DNA from: Nymphaea colorata
Taxonomy: Eukaryota > Streptophyta > Magnoliopsida > Nymphaeales > Nymphaeaceae
Assembly (NCBI RefSeq): GCF_008831285.2
Contig: NC_045142.1
Span: forward strand, 1,679,001 to 1,743,000
Reading direction: 5' to 3'
DNA length: 64,000 bases
The translations under genes and the position numbers were made by a program. This document shows, in pieces, positions 22,336-34,700 of this stretch. The notes below the pieces were generated by a model that saw only the letters and a program-made list of their open reading frames with translations, was not told the DNA's origin and searched no databases. The stretch's first letter is position 1; each line of letters starts with the position of its first letter.

Positions 22336-25300
22336 ATGGTTACTGAGAGTCCTATGAAAATGATTTCTGAGATGGGAATGAGGCCGGGGATACTTGGAGA
22401 GAATCGCGGTGAGGGATCGTTCGGTGACGATTTGGGGAAGGAGTTGGAGTTTCTTCTGAAGGAGCAGCGGCGGCAGCAGGTGAGCGAGCGGGAGAGGGAG
22501 CTGAACCTTTTCCGGAGTGGAAGCGCGCCGCCGACCGTTGAGGGCTCGCTCGCGGCTGTCGGCGGGCTTTTTGGCGAGGGCGGTGGCCCCGCGCCTGTGG
22601 GGCTCGGCTCCGATGAGGAGATGAGGAACGATCCGGCGTACCTCTCCTATTACTTCTCGCACGTCAACCTGAACCCCAGACTGCCGCCTCCGGCACTGTC
22701 TAAGGAGGATTGGCGGTTTGCGCAGAGGTTCCAGGCCGGTGCGGGCGGAAGCTCAGTGCTTGGCGGGATTGGTGACCGGCGGAAGGGGAGCCAGGCTGCT
22801 GCCTCTGGGGGCGCACAGGCCGATGGGGGAAGCAGGTCTTTGTTTTCGTTGCAACCAGGGTTCAATTCGCAGGCGGAGGAGGCGATGCAGCAGTCGGCTG
22901 AGTGGCTTGAGCATGGGGGGGATGGACTGATCGGGTTGTCTGGATTGGGTTTGGGAAGACAGAAAAGCTTCGCTGATATTCTGCAGGTAAGATTTGAGAC
23001 CATTTTTTCCCCCAAAATTTCGTTCTTTACTTAGGCAGCGGTTTCGTTTTTGAATGAAATGATCAAAATGTTGTAACTTCTCTTGATTACCAGTCGAGTG
23101 CTATTATTCTTATTGCAGTTACTGGTCGATATGACCAATGCAGAACTATCATACCCTTCTGCACCCGATGGTGCATACTTAGTCATTACCAGTCTCCGGG
23201 GATATTTTGAAACATCTTAACCATCTTTAGGTGGTGACTTCACTCTGTATTTAAAATTGATCAATCCATCTGAATAATGTTCTTTAGGTTCAGACAACAT
23301 ATTTATTTCCCGATATCTTTACTTTCTCCCGATATCTTTACTTACCCGCATCTGGTTGAATATAACTTGACTTGGCTATCAGGGCTTTGCAGAAAGGCCA
23401 TTGGTCGGATGATACCGCCATTAGCTAGTCCGACAAGTAGATTAGTGGGTCTATCTCAGTTTCTTAGATCGACATGATGAGAGACGCAGAGATGGAATCT
23501 TAAACGTATTTTAGTCTATGCCTTGAAAGGTGCATGCGTTATCGCTTTTCATTTTTCTCATTGCGCTTTTGTTTTAACTCCTCATTAACTGAAAGTTTGA
23601 AGTTGCTCCCCTGGATTTGAATGGATTCCGCTAGTTTCTTGAAAGTTTCTTTTGCTTGTACTTCCCTACATCGTACTTTTTCAAGAACGCACCATTTGTG
23701 CGGATTAAACATTCTATAACAGCAACTTTATGTCCATCTTTGGAAAACCTCGCTATGTCCAGGAAACCATTCTCCATGAGACTCTGGCAACAGGTTCTCC
23801 GTTAATCTGTACGTATGGTACAGAAGAATAACCATTTATACTACTTTTTTGTCTGTTCTATAGTACGTACAACTAGACCCGTCATTTAAGGGTATTGTGG
23901 TTGGTACAGAGATGCATGTGAATGAGCCAATGAGGGGTGCTGGCTTGGGGCTTGCTCCTTTTGGCATTTTAAGCAAGCAGCAGTTGTTTGGTACAGCTGT
24001 GGTTAGGCACTAGTAAGTGGTTTCCTCCTTCAGACTAGGTTCTCCCTCATGTTGTTCCAATTCTGCAGCTAATCTATTCCATGTGTACTTGCTCGTAAGT
24101 TGAAAAACCACATGCTTCATGTTTGTTAAGCTTCTGGTTGAGTAAGCCTCCTAATAAAATTGTTAGCTTCAAAGTTTGTGACTCCTGGATATCAAGGCTT
24201 TTGCGGCTGCTGTTATATAACCAGATCTTGCTATACTGGTCCGGTGGTTCCACATTGCCATCTTCAACCTAAACCGTATATGCTGTTCTGTGGTTTCAAA
24301 TTGTTCAATGTTCCACTGCTATTGCTTCAGCATGGCACTTGATTTGTTTATTGTGCACATGCAATCTTGAAGTTGGTGGCTGATGGAAGTTTCTCCTGTA
24401 ACTTTTTGGGAGGCTTCATGGAATTGTGAAGCAAAGCATTTGCAGCACTGATTTTATTTTCACTATTCCCTTGAGTTTAACTTTGGTTCTATTTAAGAGA
24501 TGCAATGAGGGACCAAAACTAAGTAGCTGTCCATTTCTTTTATGCATACAGATCTACTCTATGCTCTATCTTGGTAACTTTTTTGACTTGTGATAGCAGG
24601 AAGACCTTGGCCGCTCTAGTCCTGCTCCAGGTCATATTTCTCGTCCAGCAAGTCGCAATGCTTTTGGTGATGGTGATGAAGCCAAATTTGTGCATTTTCA
24701 TCATGAAATCACGTCTTTGGAAAATCTGCAGCCTAGTACGACCATGCAAGGAACAGGTGGAGCACCACACCTTGGTTCATCAGCTTTTCCTTCTACTTTA
24801 GGTGCATCAATTCCACGAAGTGCGACTCCAGACCCCCAGCATGTTTCAAACTCTATCAATGCCAGCCTTTCAGCTGTGGGGGGCCGGCTTGCTTCTTCTG
24901 ATAAGATGACTGTTGGTGGCCCAAGTTCACTAAGTCACGTTCCTCCAAATGTGACAGACTCTGACCTTGCAAACACTTTGTCAGGCATGAGCCTATCCAG
25001 AAATGATCTGGTTGATGAGGATCATCTATTGCAATCACAACTTCATCAGGAAATTGAAGGCCATTCAGATATCCTGTTTGAATTGCAGAGTAGCCATAGT
25101 AATGGCAAGCACCATCCATACTTGAAAAGTACAGAATCTCTGAATCTCTCAGTTGCATCTAAACCTATAAAAGCTTCATATGCTGACTTGGCAAAAAACA
25201 ATGGAGCTGCAGGAGACCTAAACAATTCTTCAATTACTTCTGATGGGCAAGTTGACATGCCCAAACGGTCTGCTTCTTCTGGTAATTCATACAGGAAAAT

Positions 25301-28300
25301 GCCAATTGCTGATTCCATTGCTAATACCATGGGGTCTCCTCATTATGATACCATGGATCGGTCAAATGATGGATTTGGAGGCTATGGTTTGGGTGCATAT
25401 GCTGTTGATCCATTATTGTCGTCGATGATGACTAGTCAGCTTGCTGGTGGCAATTTGCCTCCTTTATATGATAGTACATCATCCATATTCGCCCCTGGAA
25501 TGGATTCACAGGCATTAGGTGGTGGAATTTCCGCAGGTACAACTTTGAACAGGATTCCAAGTATGCAAAATCCCAATAGACTTGGAAGCCATGCTGCAGC
25601 TGGTCTTCAGTTGCCTGTGGTAGATCCTTTGTATATGCAAAGTTTGCATAGGAACTCAGAATATGCTGCACAGGTTCCTGCCAATTTTAATGATAGAAAT
25701 TTTATGGGGAATTCTTATGTGGACTTATTACAAAAAGCCTATATTGGGGCATTGCTGGCACAAAAATCACAGTATAATATGCCATTTTTAGGGAAGCCTG
25801 GTGGACTAAATAACGGATTTTGTGGCAATCCTTCCTATGGAGTTGGTATGCCATATCCAGGGAGCATGTTAGCTAATTCTGTTATTCCTGGTTCTCCTGG
25901 TGGACCAGGAAGCCCCCTCAGACAGAACGAAAGGAATTTGCATTTTCCTTCTGGTATGAGGAGCTTGGGTGGTGGAGGTGTCATGGGTTCATGGCGCCCA
26001 GATAGTGGAGGTAATATGGAGGAAAGTTTTGCATCTTCCTTGTTGGAGGAATTTAAAAGCAACAAGACAAGATGTTTTGAGCTGTCAGAAATTGCTGGCC
26101 ATGTTGTTGAGTTCAGGTGCTTGTTTGAATTTTAATTACATTTTGTAGTTTAATTGGAGCCCTTTTCAGATGGTTCTAATTTTGTTTCTGTATGAAACAG
26201 TGCTGATCAGTACGGGAGTAGGTTCATTCAACAGAAATTGGAAGCTGCCACTATTGAGGAGAAAAACATGGTCTTCCAAGAAATAATCCCTCAAGCCCTT
26301 TCTTTAATGACAGATGTGTTTGGAAATTATGTGATCCAGAAGGTACCTACTTTATCTTTTGGCAATCTGATTGATTTACTTATATCTTTTGAGCAAATTG
26401 TATATGGAATTGATAATTTGGCATGTCAGTTTTTTGAGCATGGGACTGCAGCCCAGAGAAGGGAACTAGCTGACCAACTTACTGGTCATGTTTTGACCCT
26501 AAGCCTTCAGATGTATGGCTGCAGAGTAATTCAGAAGGTAATAATTCTCTTTATTTTTGTGAATAAAAACTAGTCATGCATTCCAGTTTGTGTTTTTCTC
26601 CTGCAGCTCTTCTTGTTTTTATTTGCAATAGTATCCAATGTCATGCTCTTGTGCATTTAAGTGGAAGTTGGAAAATTCATGTATACAAGAATTTGTTTGC
26701 CATGGATGCATATGCCTTATGATACAATTTCAGTATCTATAAAAGTTTCAGGATCTGCTTCATGAGGAAATTTAATGTGGTTTTTTTAGTTTAGGAATTT
26801 GAAAAATTTGAAAAATGATAATCCTTTTGCTCATAAATGACCTGGCCTATTTTTTGAGTGGCATTGTCATAGACATGCATCAAGATTTTACGCCAAAAAA
26901 AAAAAGACAATTTATCATGTTTCTTTATCAGCATGTTTTTCTCCTGTTCTGATGTTGCTTTGAGAAAAAGATCCATTGTGGTTTTACTGATGAACTGGCA
27001 TACAGGCAATTGAAGTGGTGGACTTGGACCAACAGACTAAAATGGTTTCGGAACTTGATGGCCATGTCATGCGATGTGTTCGGGATCAAAATGGCAACCA
27101 TGTCATCCAAAAGTGCATTGAGTGCATCCCTCAAGATGCAATTCAGTTTATTATTTCTTCATTTTATGATCAAGTAGTAACATTGTCAACACATCCATAT
27201 GGTTGCCGTGTCATCCAGGTTTGGGCCTTTCTTAATGTGTTTCATACTTTCATCTATTGTGCTGTGGCCTCCTGGTTTCATGTTTAATGAACATACTTTT
27301 TTTTACTGTGCAACAGAGAGTTTTAGAGCACTGTGATGATCCCAAAACTCAGCGTATCATGATGGATGAGATTATGCAATCTGTGTGCATGCTAGCACAG
27401 GATCAATATGGGAATTATGTTGTTCAGGTGTGTTACATGTATTTTTTCCTATTGTTGGGTTTTAGCCTGTTTCTATGATCTAGAGAAGCATGAACACTAG
27501 TAGTTTGAAAGAGCATGTTGGTCATAAAAATGGAATTCTTTTACTGAAATAGCAATTTTCCTGCCCTATGATAGTTGCTTTTTTTGTGTGCTTAAAGTGG
27601 TTCTTAAGCCATGTTAAGAGAACTTGGGGATGGCAAAAAGCTGCCTTGTTAATCAGAGCTGCTTCTTTTTTGTCTCTGATTGTTAATTTTGTCTGAATGT
27701 TGGATGCAATAATACGTGTTGAACCTCATCTCATGGAATGCGGACAAGGAAATCCTGTTTGGTTTAGTATACTACTGGATGCTACCTTTAGTGTTCCCAA
27801 AAGCTGTTTGTAGTTGGGCCTTTAAGAAAAGTATTTTGTCTAACATTTAAATGAAAATAGTAAAATGTATTCCCATGTTTCACTAAACAGGTGATGCTTC
27901 TTGGGGGTCTGTAGCAGTAGTAACTGCCTTTTGTTTTTATCATATTGTTTCTAAGTAGACATATGTAATATAAAACTGACTTCTTCTAAATGATCACCCC
28001 AAAATAAAAGTTAGGATAGTATGACACACGTGTCTGTTGACATTATGATTTCTACTTCATATAGTCTTCATTTATGATTTTTGTTTTCCATGTGTTGCTG
28101 TTGCTATTGGTCATGCAGTTTTAGGTTTTGTTTCTCTCATTTATTAGTCATTTTATGTTGACTGGCTTTCTGTAAAACTTTATGTTGGTATGAATTGCAT
28201 TGGAACAGCATGTTCTAGAGCATGGGAAACTACATGAACGATCAGCTATAATAAAACAGTTAGCTGGACAAATTGTTCAAATGAGCCAACAGAAGTTTGC

Positions 28301-29367
28301 TTCTAATGTGGTTGAGAAATGTCTCACATTTGGTGGGCCAGAAGAGCGTCAGATTTTGGTCAATGAGATGCTTGGTTCAACTGATGAAAATGAGCCGTTG
28401 CAGGTTTGTAACTCTGTTCTCTAGCAAATGCAAAAGTCCTTATTTTTCATGGCTAGATGCTAGTTCTTAGTTTGTTGACCTATTCCAGATTATGTCCTGC
28501 AAGTTCTACTTCTGAATAGTGGATTTACTTTTTTATATAGGTCAATTATTTCCTTGATATTAATGTTGTCTGGCTGCAGGCAATGATGAAGGATCAATTT
28601 GCAAATTATGTTGTACAGAAAGTATTAGAAACCTGTGATGACCAGCAGCGTGAGCTTATCCTCTCACGAATTAAGGTTCATTTAAATGCTCTGAAGAAGT
28701 ACACGTATGGAAAGCATATTGTAGCACGTGTAGAGAAACTTGTAACTGCCGGAGGTGTGTTGGTTTCTTCATTTTTCTGGTTTGTTTTCTCCTTTCTAGT
28801 CTGTAGTTGCTTGTTGACAATTCGAGGGTCTGTCATCACTTGAAAAGCCATGTTTTGGTTGGTGTTATCAACTCTAAGGCATCAGTTCTACTAAATAGTA
28901 TGAGTCCAGGTTCCTTAAATTTGAGTTGTACCAATCGTCTTAGGGTTGGTATAGAACGCACAACCGAGTCTCATGACTCGAATACAGGTAGCTAATTTGA
29001 CTATATTTTCCGATTTCATGACCAGGGTTACAAGCATGGTCCATCTGACATGTGATGGACATGCTTTTCTTGGCGTGCATGATAAATATTGTAGCCAATC
29101 TTACAAAAATGAGGCTGATGAGCCAACCCCCATCTTCCATGCTCGACCTACATTGTAGACGAGCTGCTTGTGGCTCAGGTTTCTTAGATCATTGATAAGA
29201 ATGGAACTTCATTCTGGTTGAACCAGATCGGACCATTATAACCTGCTTTGGTTATTTATCAATGGGAGGTTTTAGCCCTTACGTTCTTCAAGTTTTGGAA
29301 TTCACTAACTATACGTCTCCTGATTGCAGAGAGGCGCATTGGAGTGCAGGCTTCTAATTCATCTTAG
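22336..29367 (+). CDS. Pumilio RNA-binding protein (APUM1/2-like)
   Basis: Cytoplasmic PUF-family repressor that binds UGUA-containing 3' UTRs. Nine exons join cleanly: 22336-22986, 24600-26116, 26201-26342, 26430-26537, 27006-27218, 27317-27427, 28209-28403, 28580-28754 and 29330-29367, giving 1049 residues. The N-terminus has [31 protein letters not shown] and [21 protein letters not shown], followed by [13 protein letters not shown]. Exon 2 encodes the long low-complexity region typical of plant PUMs. The last ~340 residues form eight Puf repeats with recognition motifs SRFIQ, NYVIQ, CRVIQ, NHVIQ, CRVIQ, NYVVQ, SNVVE and NYVVQ, followed by the usual tail ending [10 protein letters not shown] 22336 is chosen because the open frame further upstream has no ATG and this one has a good context (GGTGATGG). 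Length and motifs match the APUM1-4 group; the exact paralogue is not assigned. Confidence 0.96.
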
Positions 29368-30185
29368 GTGAGATGGATTGTGCAGGATGTTGTACAGCTA
29401 ACCCGAGGCTTGGAGAGTGTACAAGCTTGACTGGAAATAAAGGTGTTTCCTTTGTACTGAAACTTGTACATTGTGTAGTTTGAGTTGAGAGGGTTTGTTA
29501 TTGAAGATGGTAGGAGTTGCTGAGAGGCCCAGATGGTGAATATTTCACGTGCCCCTGCAAAAAAAGCATTTGCAGCAGAGACGATAAAAGAGACTGCAAA
29601 ATCTCTTTGTTGTACAAAGAAGTGAGGTGATGTTAGGAGTAAATTAAGGTAACTGTACAAATGTCACCATGTGGAGAGCCGTCACTGTTTTAGGTTCGCT
29701 AGGAAATTTTCCATAGAGATAATTTATTTATTCTTATGAATATGAATTAGCCTGAATATTTGATGGTTAATTTCATGAGTTGATTTCTGTATGTGGCTTT
29801 GGTTTCATTATCTCTTTCTTTGTCTTTTTTTTTTTTTTTTTTTTTTGGGTATGCGTTGTCATGGTTGTAGATAATTATGTAATTACTGACTGCCACGACA
29901 TGGATTAAGAATCAAAGCTTTTACTTAAACTGCCAGATGTGGATTTTCTCATATCTTATCACGTCATGTTGTTAGGTGATCAGACTTTTCAAGGCTCCTC
30001 TTGCTATGTTGAATATGAACTGTAAGTTCATTCAGGAGGACTGACCTCTCTCTCTCTATCTCTCTCTCGCTGAAGGGCAGGGGTCCCCCACTCTTCTTCC
30101 CTCTCATCTCTCCCTGGAGGGCGGGGAGCAACTTTCAGAAATTCGGAGGGGGTCTGTCATGTCCTTCCCTGTTGGATGGGTTGAG

Positions 30186-30220
<35 letters not shown>

Positions 30221-31716
30221 ATACACATGTGCGGAGGCTTGAGGCATTTGCAGACCTCAAAGGTTGGACTACCTTCATTTTGAAGTGTAGAACATAATGG
30301 CAAAACACCTTAGGCTTTGATTTTAAACTTATCTCCTTCAATTTGAAGTTCGCAAGTCTAATAATAATTGAATAAGAGGTGGCGGAAGCCTTTGGTTGGG
30401 CTTAGGAGATTGTTAGGTATTGATTCTATTGAGATGAAGTCAACAGGTTTTGGACATTGATGTAATGGCCTATCTCCGCTTAAGTGTCCAGATGGATGGT
30501 TTAGTCACTATCATGGCGGACTTCAGTTCCTAGTTACAAAAGCACGAAACATGGTAATTGGTAGTATGACTATACATGCTCCCTGAGTGTTTTGATATGT
30601 CCTTTCCATGCATATATCAGGTGTGAAAATTCCCTACTCACCAGAACTGACCCAACTTTTTACAGGATTTGTACTCTTAAACAATTCTTTTTTCTGATTG
30701 GCACGAGATCCAATATTTACGTCATTTGGTCCGCTTCTCAGATCTCCAACGCAGTTAGTTTGGTCACTTGAAAAGCATTCCGAATCTGGCTGGTACGGCG
30801 TCGTGCCTTTTCTACTGGATTCATCTAAATAATTCCATTAAGGAACGTATGGGCTATCGTCTTTCATTATAAATAAACATACAGGTATGATCCGCCGATC
30901 CCCACTATCATAGTGAGAACTCGTCAGGTTTTCTACTAGAAAGCAACGAGTTTCTCATAATTGAGAAACGAAGTTGAAATGAGTTTCCCGTATATGAGAA
31001 TTGAGAAATGAGCTTCTCTCTCTGTGGTGTTTAATAGAAACAAAAAACTTTTGAAGATGGGTGCTCGTACGCCCCGTAAACTGGCCCGTCAACCAGAAGC
31101 AGGAAGTATCCAACTTCAAACAACACGCTTTTCTATTATATAGAGGCATCACTATCGTTTATCACTTCCAATGGATTGTGTCAAACATTTTATTGTTGGA
31201 TTTAAGAACAACATCCATAATCTCACCATGTTCATTGGAGGAGAACACGGTATTCTTACGTGTATTTCGCAGAAGGACAATGTTTTTTCTTTTTAAACGC
31301 TTTCGAAGGGTTCAAATCTAGATCATATTCTCAAAACCGTTTCCAAACTTCTTTTACCGGATTCGGTTCCTAGCGTGGTTCGGATTCTGAGAGCATGCCA
31401 TATCCACTGCTGAGTAGGGGTGTAAATATGCGTGCAAGTGGTTGGTCGGTTTAGTTACGCTTGTTCGGGAAAGGCGGTAGAACTAGAAGATCCGAGACCT
31501 CCCTCCTTCCATGAGGATTGAGGCGTTTTTCTAAAACCTTCTCCCTCTCACTCTCCCTGGTTCTTCCTCTTCATCTTCTTCAGCAGGAGGAGTCGAGTCT
31601 AATCGCCTTGACATCTTCGTGAATACTGAGTGTAGTGGCTGCGGCAAGAGGTTTATTCGGAGGCAGTCCAAGGACATCTCACTCTTCGCTACGACTTCTG
31701 TTTTTGAAGCTTGGAA
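29368..31716. other. Spacer between Pumilio and FES1
   Basis: It begins with the Pumilio 3' UTR (about 29368-29750) and ends with the FES1 5' leader. It contains a T-rich run (29828-29847), CT and AC microsatellites (30043-30068 and 30189-30220) and a 20-bp palindrome (30950-30969). No open frame with family signatures was found. Confidence 0.55.
30950..30969. repeat. 20-bp palindrome upstream of FES1
   Basis: GTTTCTCA and TGAGAAAC are exact inverted arms around the 4-bp spacer TAAT. A looser version follows at 30980-31015. It could form a small cruciform or be a dimer-binding site; it lies about 750 bp upstream of the FES1 ATG. Confidence 0.6.
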
Positions 31717-34700
31717 ATGGCGGGAGAGAGACCGAAGTGGGACGGGTTGCTGAAATGGAGTCTCTCGCACTCTGAGGGAACCAGAACTACTCGGAATTTG
31801 AGGTGGCTATCCTTTTCCCGACGTCCTTTTTTCTTGATTTATTCGGCAACTCGGAGTCGATAACTCACGAGTAGTTGATGATCCATCAACTCGTGTCACT
31901 TCTTTCGTTTCGTACTCGGATCGATCTTGATGACAGAAGATTTTAGTTTTTACTTCTAGTTTTTTTGTTTGTTTCCGATGTCTATTAGAAATTTTCTCTG
32001 GTTTTTCGTTCTGTATTTTGTTCCTCGCTGTTTTGATCATTACATTGTGGGATTTACCAAGGATTCAGGACTTCTCTTGTCATGGATTATCCTCTAGGCC
32101 ATAGTTCTTTCTCGTCCACAAGTAACGACTGGTAAGGACGTCAACGATAACATCCCTTAATTGAAAAATGACAGTTAGCCATTGGAAATGACAGTGCGTG
32201 AGTAGGCTACCGTTCTTTCACAGAACTGCAACTGAAAATCAAATATTTTATCCTTTGTTAATATCAAGCATCACAATTGTTTTCCGACGGTAGGATACAG
32301 AATTCAGAATGTGCATGGATTCTTTAAGCGAGGAATGTTGCAGGATGTAATTTTGCTTGTTCACAAATGTAACTGTGCCTAGGGAAAAGTATTTGTGCTT
32401 TCCGTTTGTATCGAAGTTCTATGTTTACAACTTTGATATGACATTGAATTATCGATACAACGGGAATTATGCATTTCGAGGAGTAATTGTTGTACGAGGA
32501 TAGTTTAAGATCTAATTTTTCTAGTTGCTTTGGATGGATAGTTATCTGTTTATTTCTTCTTCACATGGAAGTTCTCGTGAAACGTATCTATCTGTTTCCT
32601 TGCATTGGAGTTTTCTGACATGACGATGCTGCAAAGAAAATAGAAATTGTGGAAATGTCTGACCCCCACGATACCTTGGAATACAAAAATCTGACCTCGT
32701 AATAGGTCTGTCCGTCTGTGATTGTCATCTAATCTTGAATTCACGAATATTCTGAGCATATCCAGTGGTGAATGTTGGTTTTGTTGAAGGCTTGAAGCAA
32801 CATTTTGTGACTCTTATTCTAAAATATGTAGTTGGTGCCTCAAATAATAGTTGGTGCCTCAAATAAAATCTATCACCATGTTGTGCACTGTGAAATCCTT
32901 GAACGGTTGAACCCATGAAAAATCTGAGAGGTTTTTGCATATAGACGCTGAGAATGGTGAGATGTAGTTTAGCTGCACGGTTTGGAAATATTAGCCAAAA
33001 AGAAATAGTGATGTCTGAATCTGCCTTATAAAGAGGAAAAGCTGGTACGCCCTTTGCATTTTCCATCCATATTTGCCTTAGAAACGTCTGTCATTCATTC
33101 GTAAATAGAAATTTCAAGACCAAGCATGTATTAAAATTTGTTTCTGGAGAGCAGGTATTTGACAGCTAAAAGAGCATGAAAGGAAATGATCAAATAAGTC
33201 AGCTAGAAAAGTGATTAGTAAACTAAGAAGAAGGCATCAGAAAACTTGATATTCTCCAAGAAAAGGGATGGATGTTCGAGGATTTTGGTGAGGAGGCATA
33301 TTGTGATTTTATGAAACCACTAACAAGGTTCAAGTATCTGTTTAATCGTTGCCTAAATTGTCAAAATCGGAAAGCAAACATAAGTCAGTCATGATCCTAA
33401 AAAGACTAATCAGGATTAGTCAAAACTAATACGTTTGAATTCATCCAAGTCAGTTAGCTAAAGTAAAATTAATAAAAAAAATTGTAAAAACACTGTCAGC
33501 CAGTTATATATATATATATATATATGCAAACAGTGCCATCTTGGAACTAATTTTTCCAATCCCTTTCTCTCTACCTTGCACTCTTTTTCTCTTTCTCAAA
33601 GTATTCTTCTGTTTTTCTTTTCCACAACCATGCTTCTACCCTATGATTGGTGGATCATGGGTGGGAAAGGGAAACTAGGGCTAGCTGACATGGTTAGTCA
33701 ACTAGTCCATGACCTAAGGCCCTACCTGCTGCATGGTGATGGTTTAGTTAGCCGACTAATTGCCTAAGTTCACAAGAAAGTGGACTATGTGGTCTAAGTG
33801 AAGGTATCAGATGGTGAAGCTTGCCCCTTGTGAGAAATCCTACATCCATGGAACATCATTTGGGAGGCCTTTCCTTTCTGCCTTGAATTAAATCACGAAT
33901 GCAAGTGCAATGTTACAACCATTTGAGTACTTAGGGGTCGGGTGTGATGCACTTGGACCTCAACCTCTTAAGTCATTACTCATATATGAGAGGTAAGTAG
34001 GTGGGTAACTGTGTGACCATCTTAAATATGTGGATAGCTTTGTTTGAGAGTTAGAGATCACTCCTTTAAAGGGTTCCTAATATAAATAAAACTAAAATAT
34101 TTTAAGCAACGGACAAGAAAGTTGTGGTTAATCTAGTTTGGCCGCATGTGTGTTGCCCACGAGCTGGTTTTAGTGTGGTGCATTTGCACAATTATAACGC
34201 TTTACTGCTCAATTATGTGTCTGTGGCAGTGTAGTTTCTTATATTGTAGCCTTTGAGTTATTTGGATTATGTAACAGGTAATATACTAATTGTGTTTCTT
34301 TTGGAGAAGAGTTATGGTTTTTCTTTTGCCTCTTAAAGAGGTTTTTTAATATAAAATCTCTTGTGAGATTCCACTATAATTGTGACTACGGGAATCTGGG
34401 TTAATGGAACTTTTAAAAAAATTGAGTTATTTTAGGATAGTTATGTGAATTCCTGTAAACTACTCTTTTATGCTAAAGTCTTGGTTTTATGCTCTTATTT
34501 ATGATAATGTTGCCTGCAGTGAGGAGGATAGAAAATGGTTCCTAGAAGCAATGGAAGGTCAAACAGTTAATGTTCTCAAGAGAATGAAGGAAATTACTCT
34601 TGTTATGAAAACTCCAGAGAACATTTTGGAGACTCAAGGTGTGACAGCTGCTGATATTGAAGGTATTCAATTATATTACCAATGTTTGTTAATGTGATGG

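Noticed and set aside
31700-31725. Heat-shock element at the FES1 start
   Set aside because: TTTTTGAAGCTTGGAAAT has GAA and TT spacing near a heat-shock element, but one of three modules is wrong and it overlaps the start codon.
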